Source of the DNA: Candidatus Binatia bacterium
GTDB lineage: Bacteria > Desulfobacterota > Binatia > UBA9968 > JAJDTQ01
Direction of reading: 5' to 3'
NCBI GenBank assembly: GCA_951813575.1
Contig: OX638375.1
Span: 992,001-1,056,000, forward strand
DNA length: 64,000 nt
Part shown: in pieces, positions 44,647 to 53,721 of the stretch
Layout: every line of letters begins with the position of its first letter
Position numbering within the stretch: the first letter of the stretch is position 1
Made by a program: the position numbers and the translations under genes
The notes under the pieces: model-generated
Databases searched by the model: none
Told to the model about the DNA's origin: nothing
What the model saw: the letters and a program-made list of their open reading frames with translations, nothing else

Positions 44647-44976
44647 ATGATCCGGATCAAAGAGTACATCGATGCCGACGGGCGCAGCCGTTACGCCGAA
44701 TGGTTTCAAAGCCTTGATGCGCGCGCCGCCGCGAAAGTCGCCACCGCGTTGGTCCGGATGGAGCAGAGAAACTTCTCCAATGTCAAAGGTGTCGGGAGTG
44801 GGATTTTCGAATACCGTATCGACTTCGGTCCGGGCTATCGGATCTACTTCGGGAAAGACGGAGATGAATGGGTTATCCTGCTTGGAGGCGGAACGAAACG
44901 CCGGCAACAGAGGGATATCGAAACCGCCCGAAAGTTATGGCGAGAGTACAGGAAGCGCAAGACACGGGAGGATTAG
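44647..44976 (+). CDS. RelE/HigB-like toxin
   Basis: The 109-residue protein MIRIKEYIDADGRSRYAEW, with FEYRIDFGPGYRIYFG and LLGGGTKRRQQRDIETA, matches the type II RelE/HigB family (addiction module killer protein). These cleave mRNA on the ribosome. ATG 44647 is chosen because ATG 44629 sits inside the operator repeat and no Shine-Dalgarno serves it. It abuts the antitoxin, toxin first, as usual for higBA. Confidence 0.85.
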   Translation: MIRIKEYIDADGRSRYAEWFQSLDARAAAKVATALVRMEQRNFSNVKGVGSGIFEYRIDFGPGYRIYFGKDGDEWVILLGGGTKRRQQRDIETARKLWREYRKRKTRED

Positions 44977-45294
44977 ATGGTCCTGACACGAGATTTCAAG
45001 GAAACCATCCGAGAGCGCGTTGAACGGGACCCAGCCTTTCGGGAGGCCCTCCTCACTGAGGGGATCGAATGCCTTCTCGCCGGCGACATAGACACCGGTA
45101 AGGCCGTCTTACGCGACTACATCAACGCAACGATCGGCTTTCATAAGCTCGGCGGACTGACTCACAAATCTCCGAAGAGCTTGATGCGTATGTTCGGTCC
45201 CGGTGGCAACCCCCAGGCCCACAACCTGTTCGAGATCATCGGCCAACTCCAGACACGTGAAGGGGTACAACTCAAGGTTCAGGCAGTCAGGTGA
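44977..45294 (+). CDS. HigA-like antitoxin/transcriptional regulator
   Basis: The 105-residue protein has FREALLTEGIECLLAGDIDTGKAVLRDYINATIGF, then LTHKSPKSLMRMFGPGGNPQAHNLFEII, the helix-turn-helix-like pattern of antitoxins paired with RelE/HigB killers. GGAGG lies 5 nt before the ATG and the start is the base after the toxin stop. Likely binds the inverted repeat at 44619-44640. Confidence 0.85.
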   Translation: MVLTRDFKETIRERVERDPAFREALLTEGIECLLAGDIDTGKAVLRDYINATIGFHKLGGLTHKSPKSLMRMFGPGGNPQAHNLFEIIGQLQTREGVQLKVQAVR

Positions 45295-45352
45295 CGGTAG
45301 CCATCTGGTGTGGTGTCTCAAGACATATGGCCCCCACGTCCCCTGTACAGAA

Positions 45353-45802
45353 TCACGTCAGATTCGCCAGAATTTCCTCGTCGGCGGCAGTGAGATCAAC
45401 AGGCTTCCGGAACGGCTGGGGCCAGTCGATGCCGGTGGGCCAGTACACTTCCACGGTGTTGCCGTCTGGGTCGGCGAAGTAGATGCCGACGGCGTTGCCG
45501 TGGCTGGCGACGCGCTCGATGGGGACGCCGCGCTCGAGGAAGTCGCGGTGGAACGCTTTCAGCTCGGCCAGGCTTTCGCACCGGAAGGATATCTGCTGGA
45601 TCAGGTTCCCGCCGTCTTCCCGGCCTGGGCGTAACTGGAGCTCGTGGTGCTCCTGGTCACGGGCTTGGGCGGTCATGAAGACCGTGCCGGTGTCGCTCTC
45701 GTCGCTGACGGTCAGGCCCAGCACGTCACGGTAGAACGCCTTGGACCGCTCGATGTCGTGGACCGTCAGGCCTATGTGGCCCAGTGAAGAGACCTTCGGC
45801 AT
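45353..45802 (-). CDS. VOC family protein (catechol-dioxygenase/glyoxalase-like)
   Basis: The 149-residue protein carries one VOC fold: LGHIGLTVHDIERSKAFYRDVLGL with the first His ligand, HHELQL and YFADPDGNTVEVYWPTG with the last Glu ligand. It resembles catechol 2,3-dioxygenase C-terminal-like or lactoylglutathione-lyase-like proteins. GGAGG precedes the ATG at 45802. Same strand as the amidohydrolase that ends 42 bp upstream of it. Confidence 0.85.
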   Translation of the reverse strand: MPKVSSLGHIGLTVHDIERSKAFYRDVLGLTVSDESDTGTVFMTAQARDQEHHELQLRPGREDGGNLIQQISFRCESLAELKAFHRDFLERGVPIERVASHGNAVGIYFADPDGNTVEVYWPTGIDWPQPFRKPVDLTAADEEILANLT

Positions 45803-45844
45803 GATGGATTTCCTCCTGTCGGCTCCTCCCTCCGGCCGCTTTCC

Positions 45845-46873
45845 TCAGCCGTTGTAGAACCGCTCGGCGTTGGCGTAGAGCACCTTGTGCTTCTGGGTGT
45901 CCGAGAGGTCCTCCCGGGCGTTCAACTCGTCGATGTCGCCGTAGAACTCGCCCTTGTGGCGCTCGTGGGGGTAGTCCGAGGCGAAGAGGATCCGGTCCTC
46001 GCCCACGAGCTGCAGCACGGTGGGCAGGGTCCTCTCCTCCACCTCGCAACTGAAGTAGATGTTGCCGTCGCGTACGTAGTCGCTGGGGCGCTTGGTGAGC
46101 ACCGGGCACCACTTCCTTCGTCGCTCGTAGTTCTCGTCCATGCGGTCCATCATGTAGGGGGCCCAGCCGGCGCCCGCCTCCAGGAAGGCGAAGCGCAGGT
46201 CGTGGAACCGCTCGAACACGCCCTCGGTCATCATGTCGGTGAACTGGATGAGCTGGGACAACGGGTGCTCCAGCGTGTGGGTCTTGAAGAGGTTGTCGGA
46301 GTTGTCGATGCCGATGCGCTGACTCACGGCGCCGTGAATGGCCAGACAGCACCCGAGCCGTTGGGCTTCCTCGTAGAGGGGGTCGAAGTCGCGGTGGCCG
46401 TAGTGCTTGCCGGCGGCGGTCACGGACGGCAGCATCGCCCCGGGCATGCCCAGCTCGGTCACCGCGGCGCGAAGCTCGGTGACCGCTTCCGGTATGTTCT
46501 GGGCCGGGATCAGCGCCACCGCGCGCAGGCGCTCGCTGGCCTGCATGAACTTCGCGTGCACCCAGCGGTTGTAGGCCCGGGCGATGGCCGCGGCGTAGTC
46601 CCGGTCCTGGATCATGCCGCTGGCCAGGCCCACCGACGGATACAGGTAGGAGGCCTCGATGCCGCAGCGGTCGAGAAACTCCACCCAGCGCTCGGCGTTG
46701 GGATCGTCGTCTTCGGTGAGACGCGAGAAGCCGCGGACGAAACCGTCCACGCTGGGAAACAACGAGTAAACCGTCCAGGGCAGTTGGTTGTAGGGCGGCT
46801 CGAAGAACTCCTTGATCTCTCCGGGATGCTCCATCACGTGGCCGTCCGCATCGACGGCGCGGTAGTTGCTCAT
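45845..46873 (-). CDS. Amidohydrolase-2 family protein, copy 2
   Basis: The 342-residue protein starts AVDADGHVMEHPGE and has LAIHGAVSQR, LRFAFLEAGAGWAPYMMDRMD and ILFASDYPHERH, typical of amidohydrolase-2. The paralogue at 40826 is related only distantly. GGAG lies 9 nt before the ATG. Followed by a VOC gene on the same strand, possibly a ring-fission or decarboxylation step. Confidence 0.85.
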   Translation of the reverse strand: MSNYRAVDADGHVMEHPGEIKEFFEPPYNQLPWTVYSLFPSVDGFVRGFSRLTEDDDPNAERWVEFLDRCGIEASYLYPSVGLASGMIQDRDYAAAIARAYNRWVHAKFMQASERLRAVALIPAQNIPEAVTELRAAVTELGMPGAMLPSVTAAGKHYGHRDFDPLYEEAQRLGCCLAIHGAVSQRIGIDNSDNLFKTHTLEHPLSQLIQFTDMMTEGVFERFHDLRFAFLEAGAGWAPYMMDRMDENYERRRKWCPVLTKRPSDYVRDGNIYFSCEVEERTLPTVLQLVGEDRILFASDYPHERHKGEFYGDIDELNAREDLSDTQKHKVLYANAERFYNG

Positions 46874-46997
46874 CTTGCCTCGTCTCCTTCCGTAAACCCT
46901 GCCGCTTGGGGCTTTCGTTCATCGTAGTACCCCGTCCGTACCTTGACAAGGTCCGGCTCATGTGGCCATCTAGCAGCCACCAAAGGAGGTTTCTTTC

Positions 46998-48251
46998 ATG
47001 GCACCACAGTACGCATCCAAGCTCATCTACGGCAACGAGATATCGGACTGGCAGGAGCGGCTGAACACCGACCGCATGCGCCGGGAGCGGGCCGAGCGTG
47101 CCAAGCGGATCATGCGCGAGCACGGCATCCCGGCGTTGCTGGAAGCCAACTCGGCCAACATCCGCTACCTCACCGGCCTCAAGGGCTTCAACTACCCCAT
47201 GTGCCGTTACACCCTGTTTTTCGCCGACCACGACCCGGTCATGTACGAGCACAGCGGCCACTTCCACCAGATGCCGGACCAGGCGCCGTGGATCACCGAG
47301 TGGCGGCCGGCGCGGGCCTGGCTCACCGCGGCCTGCGGCATCGAGGCGGCCAAGGACGAGGCCCGGCAGTTCGCCGCCGATATCCACGACGAGCTCAAGA
47401 GCCGGGGACTGCTGAACGAGAAGATCGGCTTCAGCGCCTTCGACGGTATCGCGCGCGAGGCCCTCACCAACGCCGGGGTCAAGAACCTGGTGGACTTCAG
47501 CCTGGTGATGAAGGAGATCCGCAAGATCAAGACGGCCGACGAGATCGACTGCCTCAAGACCGCCGCGGCCATCGTGGAGGGCGTCTGGTACAGCATCTGG
47601 GAGAACGCCAAGCCAGGCGTCCGCGACACCGAGCTTTCGGGCATCGCCACCAAGGCGGGCTATGACATGGGCGCGGAGTCGGCTCCGCCCGGAGGCTGGC
47701 GCTCCGGGCCCAGCACCTTCGACCGCGGCTTCCATCAGTCCAGCCGGCTGCTGCAGACGGGCGACCTGCTGTACGGCTCGCTCTGCGGCCTCACCTACCA
47801 GGGTTACGCCACCTGCACCTACCGGACCTTCATCGTCGGCCGGAAGCCCAACGCCCAGGAGCTGGACTGGTACAAGCGGGTCAAGGACAGCATCGACGGC
47901 GTCATCGACGCCATCAAGCCGGGCGCCACCACCGCCGATGCCGCCAAGCACTTTCCGCCGGCGTCGAGCTGGGGCTATGACGAGGAGTGCGAGGTGCTCG
48001 CCAGTGAGATCGGCCACGGCATCGGCCTCACCCAGGGGAGCACCAACTACGACATCCCGATCATCAACCGCCAGTGGTCCCTCAACTACCCGCAGGTGTT
48101 CGAGGAGGGCATGACCATCGCCATCGAGAGCCGTGAGGGTGAGACCCGCGTGGGCGGCGTGCGGCTGGAGAACATGGTGGTGGTGACCAAGGACGGCGCC
48201 GAGATCATGGACCACTTCCCGAGGGAAGAGATTCTGGTGGCGCCGCGCTAG
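46998..48251 (+). CDS. M24-family (Xaa-Pro peptidase/creatinase-like) protein lacking metal-binding Asp residues
   Basis: The 417-residue protein has the N-terminal creatinase-like domain and a pita-bread catalytic domain with SEIGHGIGL (His), IAIESREGE (Glu) and RLENMVVVT (Glu). The two Asp ligands expected in the IDFG and SDxTRT segments are replaced: the sequence reads LLYGSLCGLTYQGY and TCTYRTF. This resembles creatinase, DoeA and other metal-independent members more than metal aminopeptidases. GGAGG lies 8 nt before the ATG. It is divergent from the amidohydrolase and followed by the Asp-box protein. Confidence 0.8.
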   Translation: MAPQYASKLIYGNEISDWQERLNTDRMRRERAERAKRIMREHGIPALLEANSANIRYLTGLKGFNYPMCRYTLFFADHDPVMYEHSGHFHQMPDQAPWITEWRPARAWLTAACGIEAAKDEARQFAADIHDELKSRGLLNEKIGFSAFDGIAREALTNAGVKNLVDFSLVMKEIRKIKTADEIDCLKTAAAIVEGVWYSIWENAKPGVRDTELSGIATKAGYDMGAESAPPGGWRSGPSTFDRGFHQSSRLLQTGDLLYGSLCGLTYQGYATCTYRTFIVGRKPNAQELDWYKRVKDSIDGVIDAIKPGATTADAAKHFPPASSWGYDEECEVLASEIGHGIGLTQGSTNYDIPIINRQWSLNYPQVFEEGMTIAIESREGETRVGGVRLENMVVVTKDGAEIMDHFPREEILVAPR

Positions 48252-48300
48252 AAGGCGGCGCCCTTACAGGCCATTAGTCCAACCGCAGGAGGAGAGACCG

Positions 48301-49377
48301 ATGCGCGATTCACTCCGCTTCTACGTGGCGTTCAACGGCGGGCTCACCGTCTACGAGGACCGCGGCGGTGGGTTGGAGGCGTGCGGCGAGCATTTTCCCG
48401 GACAGACCGTCGACGGCCTGGCAGCCTGCAGGACCCGGCCCGAGCGCGTCTTCGCCGCCGTGCCCTTCGACGGCGCCTACCGCAGCGACGACGCGGGCAA
48501 GAGTTGGAAGAGGGTCATCGAAGGCGACGCCCGCTGCTTTGGGGTTGATCCTCACGACGACCGCGTAGTCTATGCCGGACTCGGTCCGGTGCAGCTCATG
48601 CGCAGCGAGGACGGCGGGGATACGTGGGAGAACCTGGAAAGCCTGCAACAGATGCCGGAGGAGGTCCAGAACCAATGGTGCGTCCCGGGACCGTACGTAG
48701 GCGTGCAGTTCCCCCACGTCTGCAACATCTTCATCCACCCGGACGACGCCGACCTCCTGCTGCTGACGCTGGAGCACGGCGGCGTCGTGCGCAGCGAGGA
48801 TCGGGGCAAGACCTGGGAGGACGCCAGCGCGGGCATCGACTACCTCGACATGCACCACCTCTACAACTATCCGGGAAGCAAGGACCGCTACTACGTGTCG
48901 TGCGCCCGGGGCTTCTTCCGCAGCGACGACCGCGGACGCCAGTGGCGCCGGGTGGAGGACGGCATGCCGTGGGGTTACACCGAGAAGTACAGCTACACCC
49001 ACGACTGGTACTTCCTGCCCGGCGACACCCCCCGGATGATGGTGTGCGGCGGGCGCGGTTCCCCCGGAGTCTGGCGCGGCGAGAGCACCCATCCCCACGG
49101 CGTGATCCTGCTGAGCGATGACGAGGGCGCGACCTGGCGCACCGCCACCAACGGCCTGACGGAGATGATGCCGTACATGCCCTGGACGCTACAGCGCCAC
49201 CCGGAAGACCCGGACACCGTCTTCGCCGCCATGGGCGACGGCTCCCGTGGCTTCGGGTTCGATCCCAAGGACCGGGGCATCGGCGCCCTTTACGTCACCC
49301 GCGACCGCGGCGACTCCTGGGAGCCGGTGCTGCCTGAGCTTCCGTCGGTGCTGACCGCCTGTGTGACGGCGCAGTAG
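48301..49377 (+). CDS. Asp-box (BNR/VPS10-like) beta-propeller protein
   Basis: The 358-residue protein has at least six Asp-box motifs: SDDAGKSWKR, SEDGGDTWEN, SEDRGKTWED, SDDRGRQWRR, SDDEGATWRT and TRDRGDSWEP. They suggest a six-or-more bladed propeller as in sialidases and VPS10/sortilin-like proteins. The catalytic residues of sialidase are not recognisable, and no signal peptide is seen, so it may be cytoplasmic or lack enzyme activity. GGAGGA precedes the ATG. It starts 49 bp after the M24 gene, probably cotranscribed. Confidence 0.82.
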   Translation: MRDSLRFYVAFNGGLTVYEDRGGGLEACGEHFPGQTVDGLAACRTRPERVFAAVPFDGAYRSDDAGKSWKRVIEGDARCFGVDPHDDRVVYAGLGPVQLMRSEDGGDTWENLESLQQMPEEVQNQWCVPGPYVGVQFPHVCNIFIHPDDADLLLLTLEHGGVVRSEDRGKTWEDASAGIDYLDMHHLYNYPGSKDRYYVSCARGFFRSDDRGRQWRRVEDGMPWGYTEKYSYTHDWYFLPGDTPRMMVCGGRGSPGVWRGESTHPHGVILLSDDEGATWRTATNGLTEMMPYMPWTLQRHPEDPDTVFAAMGDGSRGFGFDPKDRGIGALYVTRDRGDSWEPVLPELPSVLTACVTAQ

Positions 49378-49410
49378 CGGAGCCGGAATACCCACGGTCA
49401 CAGCTCCTCC

Positions 49411-49451
49411 CGGACCCCGGGTCAAGCGTGATCCGGAGTCCGGGGGTGACG
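49411..49451. repeat. REP-like palindrome, diverged copy
   Basis: CGGACCCCGGGTCAAGCGTGATC followed by CGGAGTCCGGGGGTGACG is a degenerate relative of the units at 39504-39640. It lies just downstream of the propeller gene and before the next Pht5-like gene. Confidence 0.6.
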
Positions 49452-49513
49452 GGCCGGGGTCGCACTCAACTGTGCGCCGAAATCGCCCGCACGACTCTCA
49501 TAGACACGCGACA

Positions 49514-50524
49514 ATGAAGAAGCTTCAACTCAGCCTGGTCTCCTCTCGGTACGAACGCATCGCCCCCCTCCTCGACGGCACCATACCGGTGGAGGGGGCC
49601 GAACTCGTGTGGACCCACTCGAACCCCTCGGAGACGTTCTGGCGGCAGCTCAGGTTCGGCGAGTTCGACGTGGCCGAGATGTCCATGTCCTCCCTGCTCA
49701 TCGCCAAGGCAAGGGGCCACGACATGGTGGCCATCCCGGTCTTCCCCTCCCGGCGCTTCATGCACGGGGCGCTGTATGTCCACAGGGATTCCGGCATCCA
49801 TCGGCCGGAGGAGTTGGCGGGGAAGCGCATCGGCGTGGGCGAATACCAGCAGACCGCCGCGCTTTGGACTCGCGGCACCCTGGAGCACGACTTCGGCGTG
49901 TCCCAATACGGCGTCGACTGGTACATGGAGCGCAGCGAGGCGCTGAGCCACGGCGGCGCCACCGGGTTTACCCCGCCGGAGGGCATCCGCTTTCACCGGA
50001 TCCCCGAGGACAAGAGCCTTATTTCCATGCTGGTCGACCGCGAGCTCGACACGGCCATGCTGCTGAGCACCTTCCATGCCGAGCCCAACGTCATCGACCG
50101 GTCCACCGGAGATCGCCGAGAGGGCGACGAAGACCTGGTCCGGCCGCTGTTCCCGGACATGATGGCGGAAGGCAGGCGATACGTGGAGACCCACGGCTTC
50201 GTCCCCATCAACCACTGCTACGTGATCCGCGGCGACGTGCACGAAAGACACCCCTGGCTCGCCTTCAACCTCTTCGCCGCCTTCAACAAGGCCAAGGAGC
50301 ACTGGCTCCGGCAACTGCCACGGTCCATCCCGTCGGACCTCTTCTTCGGCCCGGCGTACCTGGAGCAGACCCGCTCCATCGTGGGGCAACACCCCTTCCC
50401 TTACGGCATCCGGGACAACGCCGCCATGATCGAGACCCTCATCGACTACTCCCTCGAGCAGAAGCTCACGCCACGGAAGCTCGCGCTGGACGAGATATTC
50501 GCGGCCAGCACGCTTGACCTTTGA
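49514..50524 (+). CDS. Pht5-like (4,5-dihydroxyphthalate decarboxylase-type) protein, copy 2
   Basis: The 336-residue protein starts LQLSLVSSRYERIAPLLDGTI and has FDVAEMSMSSLLIAKARG, AIPVFPSRRFMHG and GKRIGVGEYQQTAALWTRG, then HGFVPINHCYVI. It shares the family features of copies 1 and 3, with no signal peptide. A further in-frame start at 49472 gives an unlikely polar extension. No clear Shine-Dalgarno before 49514. Followed by an aldo/keto reductase gene 28 bp on. Confidence 0.82.
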   Translation: MKKLQLSLVSSRYERIAPLLDGTIPVEGAELVWTHSNPSETFWRQLRFGEFDVAEMSMSSLLIAKARGHDMVAIPVFPSRRFMHGALYVHRDSGIHRPEELAGKRIGVGEYQQTAALWTRGTLEHDFGVSQYGVDWYMERSEALSHGGATGFTPPEGIRFHRIPEDKSLISMLVDRELDTAMLLSTFHAEPNVIDRSTGDRREGDEDLVRPLFPDMMAEGRRYVETHGFVPINHCYVIRGDVHERHPWLAFNLFAAFNKAKEHWLRQLPRSIPSDLFFGPAYLEQTRSIVGQHPFPYGIRDNAAMIETLIDYSLEQKLTPRKLALDEIFAASTLDL

Positions 50525-50552
50525 GCAGCCCCGCGCAAGGCACAACCACACC

Positions 50553-51545
50553 ATGGAATACGCGATCTTCGGCAACACCGGCGAGAAGCTGTCGCGCGTC
50601 GGGCTCGGCTGCTTCTCCATGTCGGGGGCGTACGGCGCGGCGGACGACGCGGAATCCATCGCCACCATTCATCGGGCCATCGACCTCGGCGTCACGCTGC
50701 TGGACACGTCCGCCAGCTACGGGCGCGGACACAACCACCAGCTCATCGGCAAGGCGCTGAAGGGCGGGTTGCGCAGTAAGGTCTTCATCCACTCCAAGAC
50801 CGGCACCATCCGGGCCGACGACGGCGCGTCGGTGGCGCAAGGCAGCGGCACGCCGGACCGGCTACGCCAGGTGTGCGAGACCAGCCTCGGGAACCTGGGC
50901 ATCGAGACGCTGGATGCTTTCTGCCTGTCGCGGGTCGATCCCACCGTGCCCATCGAGGAAACGGTGGGCGCCATGGCCAGACTGGTGGAGGAGGGCAAGA
51001 CCCGCTTCATCGCCCTATCGGAAGCGGCGCCGGGGACCCTGCGCCGGGCAGTGAAGGTCCATCCCCTGGTATCGCTGCAGTACGAGTACTCGCTCTGGAC
51101 CCGCGACGTCGAGAGCGGACACCTGGCGGCGTGCGACGAGCTTGGCCTCGGGCTGATGGCCTATGCGCCGCTGGGGTACGGGTTCCTGGCCGGGACGGTG
51201 GCCGGCCGCGACGCGCTGGAGGAAGGCGATACCCGCCACAAGTTTCCGCGCTTCTCGGACAGGAACGCCGGGGCCAACCGCGAACGCGTGGCGGCCATCC
51301 GAAAGGTCGCCGATGCGCACGGCGCGACGCCGGCACAGGTCTGCATCGCGTGGGTGCTGGCCCGGGGCGGCAACGTGTTTCCCATACCCGGCTGCAAGAG
51401 CCGCGCCCACCTGGAAGACAACCTCAAGGCCATGGACGTCGCGCTCACGGCCGAAGACCTCGCCGCGCTGGATGCCGCCTTCCCGCCGGGCGCGGCGGCG
51501 GGCGACCGCTATCCGCCCGACGGCATGGCGCGGGTCAATCTGTAA
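50553..51545 (+). CDS. Aldo/keto reductase with altered catalytic site
   Basis: The 330-residue barrel protein has LLDTSASYGRGHNHQLIG (Asp and Tyr), VFIHSKTG (Lys) and the NADP site GCKSRAHLEDNL near the C-terminus. The usual tetrad His, expected in YYQHRVDP, is replaced: the sequence reads FCLSRVDP, with Ser. Activity towards normal aldehydes may thus be reduced or the protein may serve another function. An earlier in-frame ATG (50514) overlaps the upstream gene; 50553 gives the standard N-terminus. Confidence 0.83.
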   Translation: MEYAIFGNTGEKLSRVGLGCFSMSGAYGAADDAESIATIHRAIDLGVTLLDTSASYGRGHNHQLIGKALKGGLRSKVFIHSKTGTIRADDGASVAQGSGTPDRLRQVCETSLGNLGIETLDAFCLSRVDPTVPIEETVGAMARLVEEGKTRFIALSEAAPGTLRRAVKVHPLVSLQYEYSLWTRDVESGHLAACDELGLGLMAYAPLGYGFLAGTVAGRDALEEGDTRHKFPRFSDRNAGANRERVAAIRKVADAHGATPAQVCIAWVLARGGNVFPIPGCKSRAHLEDNLKAMDVALTAEDLAALDAAFPPGAAAGDRYPPDGMARVNL

Positions 51546-51563
51546 TCTCTCCGGGCCGGCAAA

Positions 51564-52577
51564 TCACCGGAACGCCGGCATGACTTCCCGGGCGAAAAGC
51601 CTCATGGACTTCTTCACTTCCTCGTGCGGGAGGCCGCCGAAGTTGAAGTTGTGGGTCAGGGTGTCGAAGTGGTAGTGGCGCGAGGCGTTTTGGATGATCT
51701 CGATGCACTGCTCCGGGGTGCCGTAGAGGTTGCGGCCGGTCTCGAGCATCTCCCTCCAGGGGTACACGTAACCCGGAGGAGGCGGCGCCTTGCGCTGTAT
51801 CCGTGAGATTTCCTCGTAGCGCGCTATCGCCTCCTCTCCGGTCTCCCGAGCGGTCGCCGCGTTCTCGTCGACGTACGTGCGGAGGTGGTACTGGCAGTGG
51901 TAGTCCGCGGGGTCGCGGCCCGAGGACACAAGACCCTCGCGCCAGGCCTCCACGCCCGCGCGCACCTTGTCCGGCGGATGGGGATGTCCCACGGTCATGA
52001 TGTGGTAGCCGTTCCGGCCCGCCCACCCAAGTCCCTCGGGTGAGGTCCCGGCCACCCACATCACCGGCAACGGCTGCTGCACCGGCCGCGGATAAAGCGT
52101 GATCTCCTCGAACCGCCAAAACTCCCCCGCGTGGCTGAAGCGCTCGTGGGTCCACGCCTTGACGATGATGTCGTGGGCCTCCTGGTAACACGAGCGTCCC
52201 TCGGCTTGCGGCACCTCGTAGACGCGGTAGTCCAGGGCGGTGTTGCCCAGCCCGATGCCGAACTCGAGCCTCCCCCCGGATATGGCGTCCACCATGGCGT
52301 AGTCTTCGGCCACCTGGAGCGGGTGGCGCACGCTCAGGATGGCGATGCACGGCCCCAGGCGAATTTCGGACGTTCTGGCCGCGGCGGCGGCCAGCATCAC
52401 CGCCGGATTGGCGATGAGGCCGCCATAGCCGAGGAAATGGTGCTCGTTGAACATGAAGCACTCGAACCCAAGCTCCTCGGCCAACTCGATCTGTTCCAGC
52501 ATTTGCCGGTAGTAGACCTCGTAGGGAGGATCGAGATCGGGGTAGTAGGTCGAAAGAATGTTTATGTAGAATCTCAC
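51564..52577 (-). CDS. LLM-class flavin-dependent monooxygenase, copy 3
   Basis: The 337-residue protein VRFYINILSTYYP, with CFMFNEHHFLGYGG, CIAILSVRHPLQVAEDYAMVD and GRLEFGIGLG, is a luciferase-like FMN monooxygenase. GTG 52577 overlaps the stop of the upstream LLM gene as GTGA, so translation is coupled; the longer open frame adds a polar extension. It resembles the gene at 31997. Confidence 0.88.
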   Translation of the reverse strand: MRFYINILSTYYPDLDPPYEVYYRQMLEQIELAEELGFECFMFNEHHFLGYGGLIANPAVMLAAAAARTSEIRLGPCIAILSVRHPLQVAEDYAMVDAISGGRLEFGIGLGNTALDYRVYEVPQAEGRSCYQEAHDIIVKAWTHERFSHAGEFWRFEEITLYPRPVQQPLPVMWVAGTSPEGLGWAGRNGYHIMTVGHPHPPDKVRAGVEAWREGLVSSGRDPADYHCQYHLRTYVDENAATARETGEEAIARYEEISRIQRKAPPPPGYVYPWREMLETGRNLYGTPEQCIEIIQNASRHYHFDTLTHNFNFGGLPHEEVKKSMRLFAREVMPAFR

Positions 52578-53569
52578 GCCCGAAACTCCGGCATGACTTC
52601 CCTGGCCAACGTCTCCACCGTCTCTTCGTACACGGCCCGGGCGGGAGTCAGCATCACGCGCTCGACGCCGGCGTCGGCCAGTTCTTCCAGCCGCGCGATG
52701 CACTCTTTCGGAGTGCCGGCGATGGCGAACCGCCGCACGAGGTAGTCGGTCAACAGCGCGGGGTCCGACCGCTCCTCCATGGGCTTGGACTGATCGAAGG
52801 CGGCCATGAATCTCTTGACGCTCTCAAGCTCTTCTTCGGGAACGGTTTCCATGGTGGCCTGGAAGTTGTGGTGCACTCGATTGGCGATGCGGCGGCGTAC
52901 GAGCCGGCGCGCCTCCTCGCCGTCTTCCTTGATGCACACCATGCCGGCGGCCAGGGTGGTGATCTCGTCCGGCGAGCGCCCGGCCTCGGCGGCGCCCTCG
53001 GCGATGCGCGCCAGCGCCCAACCCACGGCCCGGGGCTCCACTCCGCTCGCGAGAAAGACGCCGTCGGCCGCGCGCCCGGCCAATCGCAGGCCCCGGGGGC
53101 CCTCGACGGCCAGGTACACGGGCGCCGGCACCAGCCGGTAAGTCACCCGGACGCGGCCCGTAGGAGTCACCATCTCGCCGCCCTGGAGCAGGTTGCGGAT
53201 GGCGCGGATGCCCTCCTCGAAGTCCTTCATGCGGGTGGCCCTCCGGCCCAGGGCGTAGACGGGGCCGTCGCCGGTGCCGAGGCCGAGGACGGCCCTGCCG
53301 TCGGAGATCTCGTTCAGGGTGGCCGCCGAGCCCACCAGCACCGTGGGTTCCTGATACACCATGTTGGTCACGCCGGTACCGAGCTTCAGACGGGTCGTGG
53401 CCATGGCGCAGGTGGCCAGCACCTGGAAAGGGTCCAGGGTGCTGAGCTGGCTGCAGCCGAGAAAAACGCCCTCGAAACCGAGCTCCTCCGCGTGCACCAC
53501 GCGCTCCCGTATTCTTGCTACTTCCTTCACGCCCCCGTTGGGACTGTGGAGACTGAACTGCATCTGCAT
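52574..53569 (-). CDS. LLM-class oxidoreductase, F420-dependent-reductase-like, copy 4
   Basis: The 331-residue protein has MQFSLHSPNGGVKEV, FEGVFLGCSQLSTLDPFQVLA, LKLGTGVTNMVYQEPTV and DGRAVLGLGTGDGP, plus a C-terminal IAGTPKECIARLEEL. Its plan is that of mer-like or F420-dependent enzymes and of the gene at 9798. GAGG lies 6 nt before the ATG. It is coupled to the second LLM gene by a 4-bp GTGA overlap, so the pair may form a heteromer or act in sequence. Confidence 0.87.
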   Translation of the reverse strand: MQMQFSLHSPNGGVKEVARIRERVVHAEELGFEGVFLGCSQLSTLDPFQVLATCAMATTRLKLGTGVTNMVYQEPTVLVGSAATLNEISDGRAVLGLGTGDGPVYALGRRATRMKDFEEGIRAIRNLLQGGEMVTPTGRVRVTYRLVPAPVYLAVEGPRGLRLAGRAADGVFLASGVEPRAVGWALARIAEGAAEAGRSPDEITTLAAGMVCIKEDGEEARRLVRRRIANRVHHNFQATMETVPEEELESVKRFMAAFDQSKPMEERSDPALLTDYLVRRFAIAGTPKECIARLEELADAGVERVMLTPARAVYEETVETLAREVMPEFRA

Positions 53570-53721
53570 GATGGACCTCGCATCCCGGGTGTTGAACCTT
53601 GCAGTTTCAACCCGACTTTGAAAAGCTCCCCCAATCCGACGGACGATGTCGTCCGCGCATCCGCATCATATCCGCCGCAAGGGGCCGATGCAAAAACGGA
53701 GTGGTGCCAGGAGAAGCGCGG

